A stretch of DNA of 64,000 nt from Thiogranum sp963752745. Its GTDB lineage: Bacteria > Pseudomonadota > Gammaproteobacteria > DSM-19610. Where the stretch lies: contig CAVWAK010000040.1 of assembly GCA_963752745.1 (NCBI GenBank), positions 45,400 through 109,399 on the forward strand. Reading direction: 5' to 3'. Positions 15,713-25,218 of this stretch are shown here, piece by piece; the stretch's first letter is position 1, and each line of letters opens with the position of its first letter. The notes beneath the pieces were generated by a model. That model saw only the letters and a program-made list of their open reading frames with translations, did not search any database and was not told where the DNA came from. The translations under genes and the position numbers were made by a program.

Positions 15713-17170
15713 CTATTTCTGTTCACGTGCCTTCAGTATCTGTTTGAACTCGGTCAGGCGAGCTTCAAATCGGGCACGTTCATATTGGCTTAACCCCTTG
15801 TGCTTGAGGGCGCGTTCCATCTGATCTATGGCGAAGCGCAGGTTGCCGTACAGATAGTACACCTCGGCCGAGGCAACATTGGTTTCCCAGGCCGGACCAG
15901 AGACACTTGCTGCTTTGGCCCATAGTTCATATATCTCCGGTGTACGCGCCTGTTTGTTGCGCAGCATCTTTACGGCCTGATCGCGAGCCTCGGCAGCCTG
16001 GCCGCTCTGGATCAATGCCGAGGTGTAGTATTGGCCAACTATGAGGTCACCGGGATAGAGCTTCAGTGTTTCGCTGAAGCGCTTGAGTGCCGCATCAGTC
16101 TGTCCGCTGTCGAGCTCCAGCCGGGCCATACTGATGCGATAGATCTTACGATCCGGCTCCTTGTTGAGCAGGGGCTGCAACTGTTTTTTTGCCGTTGCGT
16201 AATCATTGTTGCGCCAGTATGCCAGGGCCAGGCCATATTGATCGGCGGGCCCGGCCGACTGCTTTTTGGCACGATTCTGGAACGTGCTTAATATGGTTTG
16301 CGGGCTGCTGGATTCCAGGACCTGGAGGCGTGCACGGATCAACTGAAACTCGAGGGAATCAAGTTCCTTTCCGCGGCCGTATTTTTCGGCTCGTGACATG
16401 GATTCGGCAATACGGTTGGTGGTGACCGGGTGGGTGCTGAGAAATTCGGGGACATTATTACCGTACAGTCGTGTCGATTGATGCAGGCGCTCGAAGAAGC
16501 TCGGCATACCGTAAGGGTCTATACCGGAGCGCGCCAGTGTCTGGATGCCTATGCGGTCAGCCTCTTTTTCATTGGCGCGCGTAAAATTCAGTTGTCGCTG
16601 TATGTTGCCCGCTTGCACGGCCGAGATCGCGGCAATACCGGCATCCGGGCTGTCGGCAGCGACCCCAAGCAGAATGCCGGCGATCATGGCTGCCGCTGTA
16701 GGCAGGCTCATCTGCTGGGCGCTTTCATAGGCACGCAGCAAGTGGCGCTGGGTAACGTGCGCGATTTCGTGGGCCATTACACCTGCCAGCTCGGATTCGT
16801 TCTCCGCGGTAAGAATCAGGCCGGTATGGATCCCGATGTAGCCGCCGGGACCTGCAAACGCGTTCACTGCAGAATTGTCGACCACGAAAAATGTGAAGGG
16901 GTAACTGGGGGCGTCGCTGTTGGCGACCAGACGCTGGCCGAGCTGGCTGATGTAACCGTGAATATCCGGATCCGAGACCAGTTTCGAGCTGGCACGAATG
17001 TAGCGCATAAACTCCTCACCGAACGCCATCTCCTGTGCTGGTGAAATAAGCGATCCACTGGAATCACCGAAATCCGGTAAATCGCTGCCTGAGATATCGC
17101 TGTGAATAAGGGGCGTATTGAGAACTAGCGCACCGCATAGTGCGGCACTTATTAACCGACGGACATTCAT
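15713..17170 (-). CDS. bepA: Periplasmic M48 metalloprotease BepA (YfgC)
   Basis: A 485-residue periplasmic zinc protease and chaperone for outer-membrane protein assembly. A signal peptide is at the N-terminus. The M48 motif HEIAHVTQRH is near residue 138, with the third ligand Glu in NEKEADRIG near residue 200. The C-terminal half consists of TPR repeats that in E. coli contact the BAM complex. The upstream region (17171-17327) is shared with the divergent rhodanese gene. Confidence 0.93.
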   Translation of the reverse strand: MNVRRLISAALCGALVLNTPLIHSDISGSDLPDFGDSSGSLISPAQEMAFGEEFMRYIRASSKLVSDPDIHGYISQLGQRLVANSDAPSYPFTFFVVDNSAVNAFAGPGGYIGIHTGLILTAENESELAGVMAHEIAHVTQRHLLRAYESAQQMSLPTAAAMIAGILLGVAADSPDAGIAAISAVQAGNIQRQLNFTRANEKEADRIGIQTLARSGIDPYGMPSFFERLHQSTRLYGNNVPEFLSTHPVTTNRIAESMSRAEKYGRGKELDSLEFQLIRARLQVLESSSPQTILSTFQNRAKKQSAGPADQYGLALAYWRNNDYATAKKQLQPLLNKEPDRKIYRISMARLELDSGQTDAALKRFSETLKLYPGDLIVGQYYTSALIQSGQAAEARDQAVKMLRNKQARTPEIYELWAKAASVSGPAWETNVASAEVYYLYGNLRFAIDQMERALKHKGLSQYERARFEARLTEFKQILKAREQK

Positions 17171-17270
17171 TGACTATGGAGAATACCTCAGTCAATGACG
17201 TGAGACTAGCGTCGGCTGTCGCTATCAAGGGGTGAACATTATATATAGTTGCCAGCGGTAGCTCTTTCTC

Positions 17271-17299
17271 TTGACAGAAGCGGCTTTCTCAGCCAGAAT
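17271..17299 (+). promoter_or_regulatory. Predicted sigma-70 promoter of the rhodanese gene
   Basis: A perfect -35 TTGACA (17271-17276), a 17-bp spacer and a -10 CAGAAT (17294-17299). The predicted start near 17306 is about 22 nt before the ATG at 17328. It lies in the intergenic region divergent from bepA. Confidence 0.5.
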
Positions 17300-17327
17300 A
17301 TTAGGGATATCTTATATAGGTTGCGCC

Positions 17328-17672
17328 ATGCTTGGTATTGAAGAAATTGACGCTGCAGGTCTGGCGGCGCTGATGGAGTGCAGTAATGCGCCGTTGCTGG
17401 TCGATGTGCGTAGCCCCGCAGAAATGGCGCAGGGCATGTTGCCGGGTGCCCAGATCGTGCCTATGCACCTGGTGCCGCTCAGGCTGGACGAGTGGCGTAG
17501 CCATGAAAAGATCGTCTTTTACTGCCGTACCGGCGCTCGTTCGGGCCAGGTTTGTGCTTTTTTGCAGCAACAGGGTATTGAATCAGTGGTTAATCTGCGT
17601 GGCGGTATAGTCGACTGGCACCGTCAGGGATTACAGATTGAGGTACCGGCGGCCGCAAACCTGTCCAGTTAG
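17328..17672 (+). CDS. Single-domain rhodanese (sulfurtransferase)
   Basis: A 114-residue rhodanese domain. The substrate-carrying loop is CRTGARS, with catalytic Cys in YCRTGARSG. LLVDVRSPAEMAQG and NLRGGIVDW are the other usual motifs. No signal peptide, so it is cytoplasmic. A frame extending upstream to 17271 overlaps the promoter and is not used. It lies 155 bp before tusA and near the sox genes, so it may take part in cytoplasmic sulfur transfer to TusA; this is inference. Confidence 0.9.
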   Translation: MLGIEEIDAAGLAALMECSNAPLLVDVRSPAEMAQGMLPGAQIVPMHLVPLRLDEWRSHEKIVFYCRTGARSGQVCAFLQQQGIESVVNLRGGIVDWHRQGLQIEVPAAANLSS

Positions 17673-17722
17673 GCGCGCTTTACTGCATTACCCGCAAATT
17701 ACTGCAATCATCCGCTTTGGGC

Positions 17723-17751
17723 TTGCGTTTAAGCGGGACTTATCCTATAAA
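17723..17751 (+). promoter_or_regulatory. Predicted sigma-70 promoter of tusA
   Basis: -35 TTGCGT (17723-17728), 17-bp spacer and -10 TATAAA (17746-17751), giving a leader of about 70 nt before the tusA ATG at 17828. Confidence 0.55.
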
Positions 17752-17827
17752 GAGCGCCCACCTTGATATACTTAGCAATTACTGTTTCGCGGTTAAATAC
17801 CAATACACGTTTAAGGAGCGCTGTACG

Positions 17828-18058
17828 ATGGCAAATTTTGATGAAGAATTAGACGCATCCGGACTGAACTGCCCCCTGCCGATCCTGCGGGCAAAGAAGG
17901 CTCTGGGTACGATCAATAGTGGTCAAGTACTGCGCATCATTGCTACTGACCCGGGTTCAGTGAAAGATTTCGAAGCTTTCGCCAAGCAGACCGGTAACGA
18001 ACTGCTGGAATCCAAGGAAGCTGGCGGCAAGTACGAGTTTCTGATCAAGAAGAATTAA
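17828..18058 (+). CDS. tusA: Sulfur carrier protein TusA
   Basis: A 76-residue protein of the TusA/SirA family that carries persulfide sulfur on the Cys in LNCPLPILRAKKAL (CPxP motif). AAGGAG lies 10 nt before the ATG. In sulfur oxidisers TusA hands sulfur to the oxidative Dsr or Hdr-like pathway, and in others to tRNA thiolation. Its position beside a rhodanese and the sox operon favours a dissimilatory role, though the receiving pathway is not in this window. Confidence 0.95.
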   Translation: MANFDEELDASGLNCPLPILRAKKALGTINSGQVLRIIATDPGSVKDFEAFAKQTGNELLESKEAGGKYEFLIKKN

Positions 18059-18072
18059 GCTGCTGGCATGAC

Positions 18073-18115
18073 AAAAAAGGGGCTGGAGGATATATATCCT
18101 CCAGCCCCTTTTTTT
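18073..18115. terminator. Bidirectional intrinsic terminator (tusA / fadL)
   Basis: Six A, then GGGGCTGGAGGA pairing perfectly with TCCTCCAGCCCC across the 6-nt loop TATATA, then seven T. It ends tusA on the plus strand and the convergent FadL-type gene on the minus strand. Confidence 0.93.
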
Positions 18116-18133
18116 CTGCGCTTTAACCAGGCT

Positions 18134-19503
18134 TTAGATATTCCACACCAGCTGGGCGCTGAGAATGTTTACGTCGGCGTCGTATTCGCCGTTGATATTA
18201 CCCGCACTGGTAGAAGTGTGGTCGATCTTGGGGTCGTCAACGAAGAGATGAGCGTAACCGACATCGACCCCGAAGCTTTGGTTGATTTGATAACCAAAGC
18301 CCACCGAGACCCAGGTGCGGTCCTCACCCGGGATGCGTGGGTGTACGGTGCTCGGCATCCGGGATCGGGGTTTCATCGTAGGCAACGCCGCCGCGGAAGG
18401 TCCAGGCACTGTTCATGCGGTAATCCACGCCGACGGAATAGCGCATGACGTCATCCCAGTTTTCGTCGACGACGGAATCCGGTTGGACAAACGAATCGAA
18501 TTTCACTCTCAACTCGTCAAAATTGTCCCAGCCGGTCCAGGTTGCGTCGGCCATTACCGACCACTTGCTGTTTAAATCGTGCCACGCGCTGAGCGATGCG
18601 GATTGGGGCAGGTTTATGGTCGCGTTGATGTCGCCATTCTGAAAAAGTGCCAAGCGCAGCAAACTGTGGAATGGTGTTGCTGAATCTGGCCTTCGCCATT
18701 CAGTTTTTGCTGGACCTTTGATCGGTACGAAAGACCAATACGGGTGCTGTTGCTGGGTTCGAAGAGAAGGCCCAGATTATAGCCGCCTGCCCAGTTGTCG
18801 CCTTCAACCTTTGCGAATCCGTCAGCGCCTTGAGGCGTTAGAGCTGCGCACGCTGCCGATGACCCTGGCGGCAAAATACCGTCAAGGCCTCGAGGCTGAG
18901 GTAGGTCGGTGCACACAGGCTGCCCTGGTCAACTGCATTGGTCAGTTTTGCGTCGATATACTGGATGCTGATGCCGGCACCCACCGACAGCTTGTTGTTT
19001 ACCTTATAAGCCAGTGAGGGATTGAAGTTCACTGTGGTGACCTCTGACTCGATGGCGTGATACCGGCCTTTCCAGTCTTCGTCGTATTCGGTCGAGAGTC
19101 CAAAGGGTACGTTGATGCCCAGGCCTGCAAACAGGCCGTTGCCTAGCGGTGCAGTGATATACAGGTTGGGTACCACCCCGTTCTCACCTGCATCCCCCCC
19201 GTTGCCACCGGAAACCGTGCCACCAAAAATATCCGTCGCAGTACCATCAAACTTTGCTGACGGGTCTACGTAGTGCACGCCACCCACGACCTGCGCCGGA
19301 ACGCGAGTCATGCCGGCGGGGTTAAAGTAAATGGTTGATGCGTCGTTAGCGAAAGCAGCGCCACCGGCAAAGGCATTGCCCATCTGGCTGGCACTTTGTT
19401 CGATCAGGGCAAAACCGCCAGCCATCGAAATGGATGAAAAAGTGGTCAGGATTCCGGCGCTGATAAGCCGGAGTGACGAAATACCGACAACGGATTTCTG
19501 CAT
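18134..19503 (-). CDS. FadL/OmpP1-type outer-membrane channel, frameshifted as read
   Basis: Four overlapping pieces in different frames together give about 455 residues of a FadL/TodX-family outer-membrane beta-barrel for hydrophobic compounds. Pieces: signal peptide plus FALIEQSASQMGNAFAGGAA and YFNPAGM (the NPA hallmark), a middle part with EPSNSTRIGLSYRSKV, then QNGDINATINLPQS, and a C-terminus ending LVWNI with terminal aromatic-Asn-Ile as in porins. The frame changes fit a missing G near 18890, an extra G near 18695, an extra T in TTTTT near 18640 and an extra C in CCC near 18350. These net +2 bases agree with the length, so sequencing error is the simplest cause. Confidence 0.8.
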
Positions 19504-19801
19504 GGGGTGCTTCTCCAGTTTGTTGCTTGGCCGCTACGGGGATTCAGCATACTGCGGGCAGGTGCTGTAATTCAAGTGCAAAAGAGGTATTGCAGTATAT
19601 TAGGAAGCTGCGCTAAGTATTAGTAAAGACTGATATATTGGTATCGGGCATATATTTTGCATTTTTGGTATTTGGACGATTGACAAAGTGTGGTGTTTTA
19701 TTACATCTTTGTAGTTAATACCCCAAGGGGTTGTTGTATTTTAGCAACATTGAGACAAAAGCGGGGCACCACTGGACTAAATGGACATGAGGAACGGAAA
19801 T
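19504..19801. other. Divergent intergenic region between two fadL-type genes
   Basis: About 300 bp without a gene, AT-rich compared with its surroundings. It must hold the promoters of both divergent outer-membrane channel genes. On the plus strand a TTGACA at 19680-19685 could be a -35 element, but I see no convincing -10 at the right distance. CCCCAAGGGG lies at 19721-19730. Confidence 0.5.
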
Positions 19802-21248
19802 ATGAAAAACATCCTGAAACGGACACTGACATCGGCCGCAATCACGGCCCTGCTGGTGTCGCCGCTGGCACACGCGACCAATGGTTATTTCAAAATTGGT
19901 GCTGGTGCAAAGAACCGTGGTATGGCCGGTGCCGGTATGGCATATGGACAGGATTCGCTCGCTGGCGCAGTTAACCCCGCAGCACTGGCTGATGTGGGTG
20001 ACCGAGTGGATGCCGGTATAGAGCTGTTCAAGCCCAAGCGAAAGGGTCAAGTGGATGCTACCGGTATCGGCGGGGCAGACTCCAGTCATAAAAGTCGTTC
20101 CAGCGTATTTTTCATTCCGAACTTTGGTATTTCCAAAGCCTGGACACAGGATATAACGCTGGGCCTCAGCGTCACTGGCAACGGCGGGATGAATACCCGC
20201 TACGGTAATGCAGACACGGGCAACGGCAATATTTTCACCGAAGCATTTGCGCCTGCGGTACCGGGTTTCGTCGGTAACCTGATCGCAAACGGTGCTGACC
20301 CCGCAAATACGGCCGCAAATGCGGGCGCGCTTGCGACCAACCCGAACCTCAGTCCGGCCCTGGGTGTCAATCTTGCGCAGGCACTGATTGCACCGACCAT
20401 TGCCTACAGGATTAATCAAAACCATTCTGTTGGTTTTGCGCCGGTTATTGGCTACCAGACATTCCGCGCTTATGGCCTGGGCTTGTTCCAGGCATTTTCC
20501 AGTGATCCTGGCAATGTCACCAATAACGGTAATGATGAGTCATACGGTTTTGGTGCGCGAATCGGTTACCAGGGTACGCTTTGGTCCGGTTTCTGTCGGT
20601 GCTGCTGCGACATCCAAGATCTACATGGACGAGTTTGACGATTATTCAGGCCTGTTTGCAGAGCAGGGCGATTTTGATATTCCGCCAACGTTTGGTATCG
20701 GTTTGGCATACAAGGCCTCTCCAAAATGGACCGTTGCGGCTGATGTTTCTCGCATCCTGTATAGCGAGGTCAATGCAATTTCAAATGAAGGGCCTACCGC
20801 GAACGAATTTTTTGGTGCTTTTGCCGGAGCTCTGACGTTTGGTGATCCGGCCTTCCCGGCATTTGGTTCGGCTTCAAACCCGCTTGGCACAGATGATGGC
20901 TGGGGATTTGGCTGGGACGATGTCTGGATTTACAAGATTGGCGTTAACTACGAATACAGCAGTAACTGGGCGTTCCGTGCCGGCTTCAACTACGCGGAAG
21001 TTCCGTATGACGACGATCAGGCGCTGTTCAACGTTCTTGCACCCGCGGTGGTCGAGAAACACGCAACAGTCGGCTTTACACACAACCTGAATCCGAATAG
21101 TGAAATCAGCATGACCTACATGCATGCCTTCAGGAATGACGTTGAATATACTTACACGGGTACCGGGCCATTTGCAGGCTTCAGTTATACGGCCAAGAAT
21201 GACATGTACCAGAACGCACTTGAGATCAGCTACGGTATGCGTTTTTGA
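19802..21248 (+). CDS. FadL/OmpP1-type outer-membrane channel, one frameshift
   Basis: Two overlapping frames give about 481 residues. Start chosen at MKNILKRT, which has GAGGAACG upstream and begins a signal peptide ending LAHA before TNGYF. The N-terminus contains GMAGAGMAYGQDSLAGAVNPAALAD, including the family NPA motif. The last residues ISYGMRF end in an aromatic residue as in beta-barrels. The frame changes at the TTT of 20580-20582: removing one T yields a continuous GYQGTLGPVSVGAAATS. It is a distant paralogue of the divergent gene at 18134-19503. The substrate is unknown; hydrocarbon or fatty-acid uptake is the family role. Confidence 0.8.
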
Positions 21249-21281
21249 TCGGTTATTTGCCTGATCGTGTCTGAACAGGGT

Positions 21282-21318
21282 AAGGGGGCTGCGCGTGTGC
21301 AGTCCCTTTGCTTTTTTT
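21282..21318 (+). terminator. Intrinsic terminator after the second fadL-type gene
   Basis: AAGGGGGCTGCGC pairs with GTGCAGTCCCTTT (with G-U pairs), followed closely by a run of seven T. It lies about 35 bp after the stop codon. Confidence 0.8.
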
Positions 21319-21402
21319 GCCGTCCATATAGTGTCGAAAACCAAATGTTGGTTGTCTAGAATGCTGTGTAGTACATTTGCTGATGGTTAAGGAGAGAGAG
21401 GA

Positions 21403-22332
21403 ATGAAAATGATGAAACGAATAATGTCTATGGTCATGTTAACGGGATGTCTGCTGGTTCCGCTGGCTGGCGGTGTACAGGCCGCGGAGAAATTCAAGCC
21501 GTTCGTGCTTGCATCCAAAAGCACGGGTGATTTTGATGCCAGGGTGGCTGCAACCAAAACAGCGTTAACCGGTGCCGGTTTCGAAATTATTGGTGAGTAC
21601 AGTCCTTATTCGGGTACGTTTGTCGACAATACACAAGTAATTATTGTAACTAACGATGACCTGAAAAAAGTGGCATCAATGACGAAGTTCGGCGGGTTCG
21701 CGGCACCGTGGCGTGTAGCCGTTACCCGGTCGGGTGACGAGATCCAGGTGGCGTACCCGAATCCCCTGTACATTGCTTATGCTTACCGTCTTAAATCAGA
21801 CCTTAATGGTGTCAACGAGGCGCTTAAAGGTGCGCTGGGTGCCGAGGAATCATTTGGCTCCAAGAAGGGTCTGTCTGCTCGCAAGCTACGCAAATATCAC
21901 TACACTTTCGGTATGGAATACTTTGATGATCCCTACGAGTTGGCCAAGCATGGCAGCCACGATCAGGCACTGAAGGCTGTCGAAAAGAATCTGGCGGCTG
22001 GCGTGGCCGGGGTTACGCAGGTATATCGCCTGGACCTGTCTAATGATGTTTCTGTTTTCGGTGTGAGCCTCAAGGCGCCTAGCGAGGCAGAGAAAGATAT
22101 GGATGACGCGTATATCATGGGTGTTGTCGATTTTGAAGAGCTCAAGGGGACTTCATATCTGCCTGTCGAGATTATGGTTGACGGTAAAGATGTTTATGCC
22201 CAGCACATGCGTTTTCGCATGGCGGTGCATTATCCAGACCTGAAAATGATGGGGAAAAACAGTTTCATGAATATTATGCCGAGCCCAAATGCTATTCAGA
22301 CGGCTCTTACCGCTGCTGCTGGAGGTAAATAG
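21403..22332 (+). CDS. Exported protein of unknown function (DUF302-like start)
   Basis: A 309-residue protein with a clear signal peptide (MKMMKRIMSMVMLTGCLLVP, cleavage near VQAAE). GGAGAGAG precedes the ATG. The N-terminal part, in which an amphipathic helix AATKTALTGAGFEIIGEY is followed by a strand and FGGFAAPWRVAV, recalls the DUF302 fold, but the match is weak. There are no Cys residues after the signal peptide. It stands alone between two terminators, downstream of the FadL-type channel. I do not recognise a family with confidence. Confidence 0.7.
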   Translation: MKMMKRIMSMVMLTGCLLVPLAGGVQAAEKFKPFVLASKSTGDFDARVAATKTALTGAGFEIIGEYSPYSGTFVDNTQVIIVTNDDLKKVASMTKFGGFAAPWRVAVTRSGDEIQVAYPNPLYIAYAYRLKSDLNGVNEALKGALGAEESFGSKKGLSARKLRKYHYTFGMEYFDDPYELAKHGSHDQALKAVEKNLAAGVAGVTQVYRLDLSNDVSVFGVSLKAPSEAEKDMDDAYIMGVVDFEELKGTSYLPVEIMVDGKDVYAQHMRFRMAVHYPDLKMMGKNSFMNIMPSPNAIQTALTAAAGGK

Positions 22333-22360
22333 TAAAACGGTTTGTTAAGAAATCGGCTGA

Positions 22361-22386
22361 AACCCCGCCCAGGCGGGGTTTTTTTA
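22361..22386 (+). terminator. Intrinsic terminator after the exported protein gene
   Basis: AACCCCGCC-CA-GGCGGGGTT followed by five further T, 28 bp after the stop codon. Confidence 0.9.
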
Positions 22387-22538
22387 TGGGCGATGTTATG
22401 TACGGGTTGATTCGATGGGCGTGGTGCAGCAACCGGGCGGTATGCCAGTAGATTTACTGTTTAAGATTTGCCGTTGGTGGTCGTAATAATGGTCAGGCGT
22501 AAAGGCATGTTGCCAGCGGAGTCTACAACGTTCGGGGA

Positions 22539-23732
22539 ATGATCGAGTCAATTATGAAACCTAGTATCTTACGTAACTTATTGATTGGATGTGTATCTTT
22601 TGGTCTGGTGATGGGGTCGGTGTTTCCGATATTTGCCGACTTCTTCGTAGAATGGAAAGAAGGCATGTATGGCTGGTTCTACGCAGCCTGCATGGTTGCC
22701 GGAGTAGGTTGTGGCAGCGCTATCTACGGACTGGTACACGTGTTACTTCTGAAGCGGTTGAAACGTATCTCCGAGATTGCCAGTGCCATCAGCGAGAACG
22801 ATATCTCCCATACCTGCGAAATGGAGAGCCATGACATGATTGGCGAGATCATCGATGCGTTTAACATGATGGCATCGAATCTACGCGACATGATTGGTCA
22901 GATCAGTGGCGCTACTACCCAGTTAGCCGCTGCTGCTGAACAGACGTCCACGATCACTGATGAAACCAGTCAAGGTGTACAGGCGCAGCAGGCCGAGATC
23001 GACAGCATTGCTTCGGCGATGGACGAGATGACCAGTACCGTGCAGGAAGTGGCGCGTAATGCAGCCGACGCTTCAAATGCGGCAGATGCTGCTGACAGTG
23101 AGGCCAAGAACGGAGCGCTGGTGGCGACTGAAGCTATTGGTGGTATCGATTCGCTGGTTACCGAAGTTGATGCGGCAGCCAGTGTGATTCGCAACCTGGA
23201 GCAGGAAAGCGAAAATATCGGTTCCGTGCTTGACGTTATCCGCGGCATTGCGGAACAGACTAATCTGCTGGCCCTGAATGCTGCTATCGAGGCAGCGCGT
23301 GCTGGTGAGCAGGGGCGTGGATTTGCGGTAGTTGCCGATGAGGTCCGCACACTTGCCAGTCGTACCCAGCAATCTACCCAGGAAATACAGGACATGATTC
23401 AGCGGCTTCAAAGCGGTGCAGGCAACGCGGTTAAGGTTATGGAAGGCGCACAGGGCCGGGCGCAGGAAAGTTCCGATCTGGTCGAAAAGGCGGCAGAGTC
23501 ACTGGCAATGATTGCCGGATCGGTTTCGGCTATCAATGACATGAACACCATGATTGCCAGCGCAGCGGAAGAGCAGAGTGCTGTGGCGGCAGAAATGCAA
23601 AGCAATATGGGAAATATCCGTGAGGTCGCTGACCGTTCTGCTGAGGGTGCGCAGCAGACCGCCCAGGCCAGCGAGGAGCTGGCCCGTCTGGCGGCTGAAC
23701 AGCAGTCCTTGATGGCGCAGTTCAGGATGTAG
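22539..23732 (+). CDS. Methyl-accepting chemotaxis protein (no periplasmic sensor domain)
   Basis: A 397-residue chemoreceptor-like protein. Two membrane helices lie within the first 75 residues with only a short loop between them, so there is no periplasmic ligand domain. A HAMP domain follows (about 75-125), then a long methyl-accepting helical hairpin whose tip reads IAEQTNLLALNAAIEAARAG followed by EQGRGFAVVADEVR. The ligand or signal is probably sensed in the membrane or cytoplasm. The start is ATG 22539 or ATG 22554; neither has a strong ribosome site at ideal spacing. Confidence 0.92.
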   Translation: MIESIMKPSILRNLLIGCVSFGLVMGSVFPIFADFFVEWKEGMYGWFYAACMVAGVGCGSAIYGLVHVLLLKRLKRISEIASAISENDISHTCEMESHDMIGEIIDAFNMMASNLRDMIGQISGATTQLAAAAEQTSTITDETSQGVQAQQAEIDSIASAMDEMTSTVQEVARNAADASNAADAADSEAKNGALVATEAIGGIDSLVTEVDAAASVIRNLEQESENIGSVLDVIRGIAEQTNLLALNAAIEAARAGEQGRGFAVVADEVRTLASRTQQSTQEIQDMIQRLQSGAGNAVKVMEGAQGRAQESSDLVEKAAESLAMIAGSVSAINDMNTMIASAAEEQSAVAAEMQSNMGNIREVADRSAEGAQQTAQASEELARLAAEQQSLMAQFRM

Positions 23733-23760
23733 CTTCGCTACGCGGGTAGCGGCAAGATTG

Positions 23761-23787
23761 AAACCGGGCCTGCGGCCCGGTTTTTTT
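23761..23787 (+). terminator. Intrinsic terminator after the chemoreceptor gene
   Basis: AAACCGGGCC-TGC-GGCCCGGTTT followed by four more T, about 29 bp after the stop codon. Confidence 0.92.
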
Positions 23788-23911
23788 GTGTGCAAAAACA
23801 AAGTTAGTCCTGTATCGTTCCCCGCCTGATCAATAAAACTTATTGCATCTAAAAATTTCTGTGTGCGCGCCAACTAGCGCTAATATTCAAGGGTAGCAAG
23901 GGTTTGTAGTC

Positions 23912-24820
23912 ATGGCAGATCGGAGATTGCAGGTTTTTCATACGGTCGCTCGCCTGTTAAGTTTCACCAAGGCGGCGGAAACGTTGCATATGACCCAGCC
24001 AGCGGTCACTTTTCAGGTGCGTCAGCTTGAGGAATATTTCAATACGCGTCTGTTCGATCGTACCCACAACCGCATCAGCCTGACCGAGGCTGGCAAACGG
24101 GTATTCGAATATTCCGACCGCATTTTCGAGCACTATGCGGAAATGGAAAGTGCCGTGCGCGAAATGACCGGTGACGTCAGTGGTGTGCTGATGATTGGTG
24201 CGAGTACCACTATCGCCGAGTACCTGCTGCCGGCCCTGCTGGGCGACTTCAAGAAAAAGTATCCTGACGTTAATGTGCAGCTGAAGGTGTCCAATTCAGA
24301 CGGCATCGTGCACATGGTAGAAAATAACGTTATTGATCTGGGTGTGGTCGAGTCACCGGTGATGAACAAGAACCTGGTGGTCGAAGTATGTCGCATCGAT
24401 CAGCTGGTCGCCGTGGTAACCCCTGGGCACCCGCTGGCAGACCGCACGTCAATTAGCATAGGCGACCTGCTTGAACACCCTTATATATGTCGTGAAGAAG
24501 GGTCGGGTACCCGTGAAGTGATCGCCGAATATATGACTCAGCAGGGCGTTAATGCCGGGCAGGTTCAGCTGACCATGGAACTGGGCAGTCCGGAATCAAT
24601 CAAGGGCGCTGTGGAAGCGGGTATGGGAGTTTCCATTATTTCCCTGGCGACAGTACAGAAAGAGCTCAAGCTTGGTACCCTGGTTGCGCTGACTATGGAG
24701 CCTTCTCTGGAGCGGCCATTTTCCTTTGTTCACCAGAAACAGAAGTTCCGCCATCGCGCCATGGACGAATTGCTGGAGTTTGCACGAAGTTACTGTAAAT
24801 CCCACCCCGAAGCTGTTTAA
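23912..24820 (+). CDS. LysR family transcriptional regulator
   Basis: A 302-residue LysR-type regulator. The winged helix-turn-helix is at the N-terminus (LLSFTKAAETLHMTQPAVTFQVRQLEEYF), with an effector-binding domain of the periplasmic-binding-protein fold at about 90-295. It resembles the CysL/CbbR side of the family in general layout, but the effector cannot be assigned. It is followed after 8 bp by a hypothetical gene and then perM in the same direction. Confidence 0.9.
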   Translation: MADRRLQVFHTVARLLSFTKAAETLHMTQPAVTFQVRQLEEYFNTRLFDRTHNRISLTEAGKRVFEYSDRIFEHYAEMESAVREMTGDVSGVLMIGASTTIAEYLLPALLGDFKKKYPDVNVQLKVSNSDGIVHMVENNVIDLGVVESPVMNKNLVVEVCRIDQLVAVVTPGHPLADRTSISIGDLLEHPYICREEGSGTREVIAEYMTQQGVNAGQVQLTMELGSPESIKGAVEAGMGVSIISLATVQKELKLGTLVALTMEPSLERPFSFVHQKQKFRHRAMDELLEFARSYCKSHPEAV

Positions 24821-24828
24821 AATGTGGC

Positions 24829-25218
24829 ATGACGCCAGAACAGAAAGACGCATTTTTCGACCTACTTGAAGGGCTTTCGGCGGTAGACCGGTCCGCCGTT
24901 ATCAGCTTCGCAGAATTCCTTTCCAGCCGTAACGGTTCCTTGCCGTTGACGGTGCCCGGTTTTTCCGAGCCAGCACCACCCGTTGAAATTCCCGAACCGG
25001 AAAGTATTCCGCGGCCTGAAGACGAAAAAGTCGTAGCTGCAGTCAAGCGGCTGTCAAAAACCTATTTCATGCTCGATAAGAAAAAAATGCTGGGAGAGAC
25101 CTCCGACCTGGTGACCCAGCACATCATACAACGGAGGGATGTCGTCGAAGTGATTGACGAGCTGGAGGCGGTGTTCAGCAGGGAGTATCAGTTGCTCAAA
25201 GACGGTGAACCGGACTGA
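24829..25218 (+). CDS. Conserved hypothetical protein
   Basis: A 129-residue soluble, acidic protein with no signal peptide or membrane segment. The N-terminal third is helical (FFDLLEGLSAVDRSAVISFAEFL), the middle is Pro/Glu-rich, and the C-terminal half is helical and charged with HIIQRRDVVEVIDELEAV. It starts 8 bp after the LysR gene and its stop overlaps the perM start (TGATGG), so it is translationally coupled to a membrane transporter. I do not recognise a family. Confidence 0.75.
   Translation: MTPEQKDAFFDLLEGLSAVDRSAVISFAEFLSSRNGSLPLTVPGFSEPAPPVEIPEPESIPRPEDEKVVAAVKRLSKTYFMLDKKKMLGETSDLVTQHIIQRRDVVEVIDELEAVFSREYQLLKDGEPD

Noticed and set aside
22460..22488. Second FliA promoter before the 22.5-kb chemoreceptor gene
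   Set aside because: TTAAGATT-N11-GTCGTAAT has the right spacing but only a fair -35 and poor -10 match; too weak to annotate.
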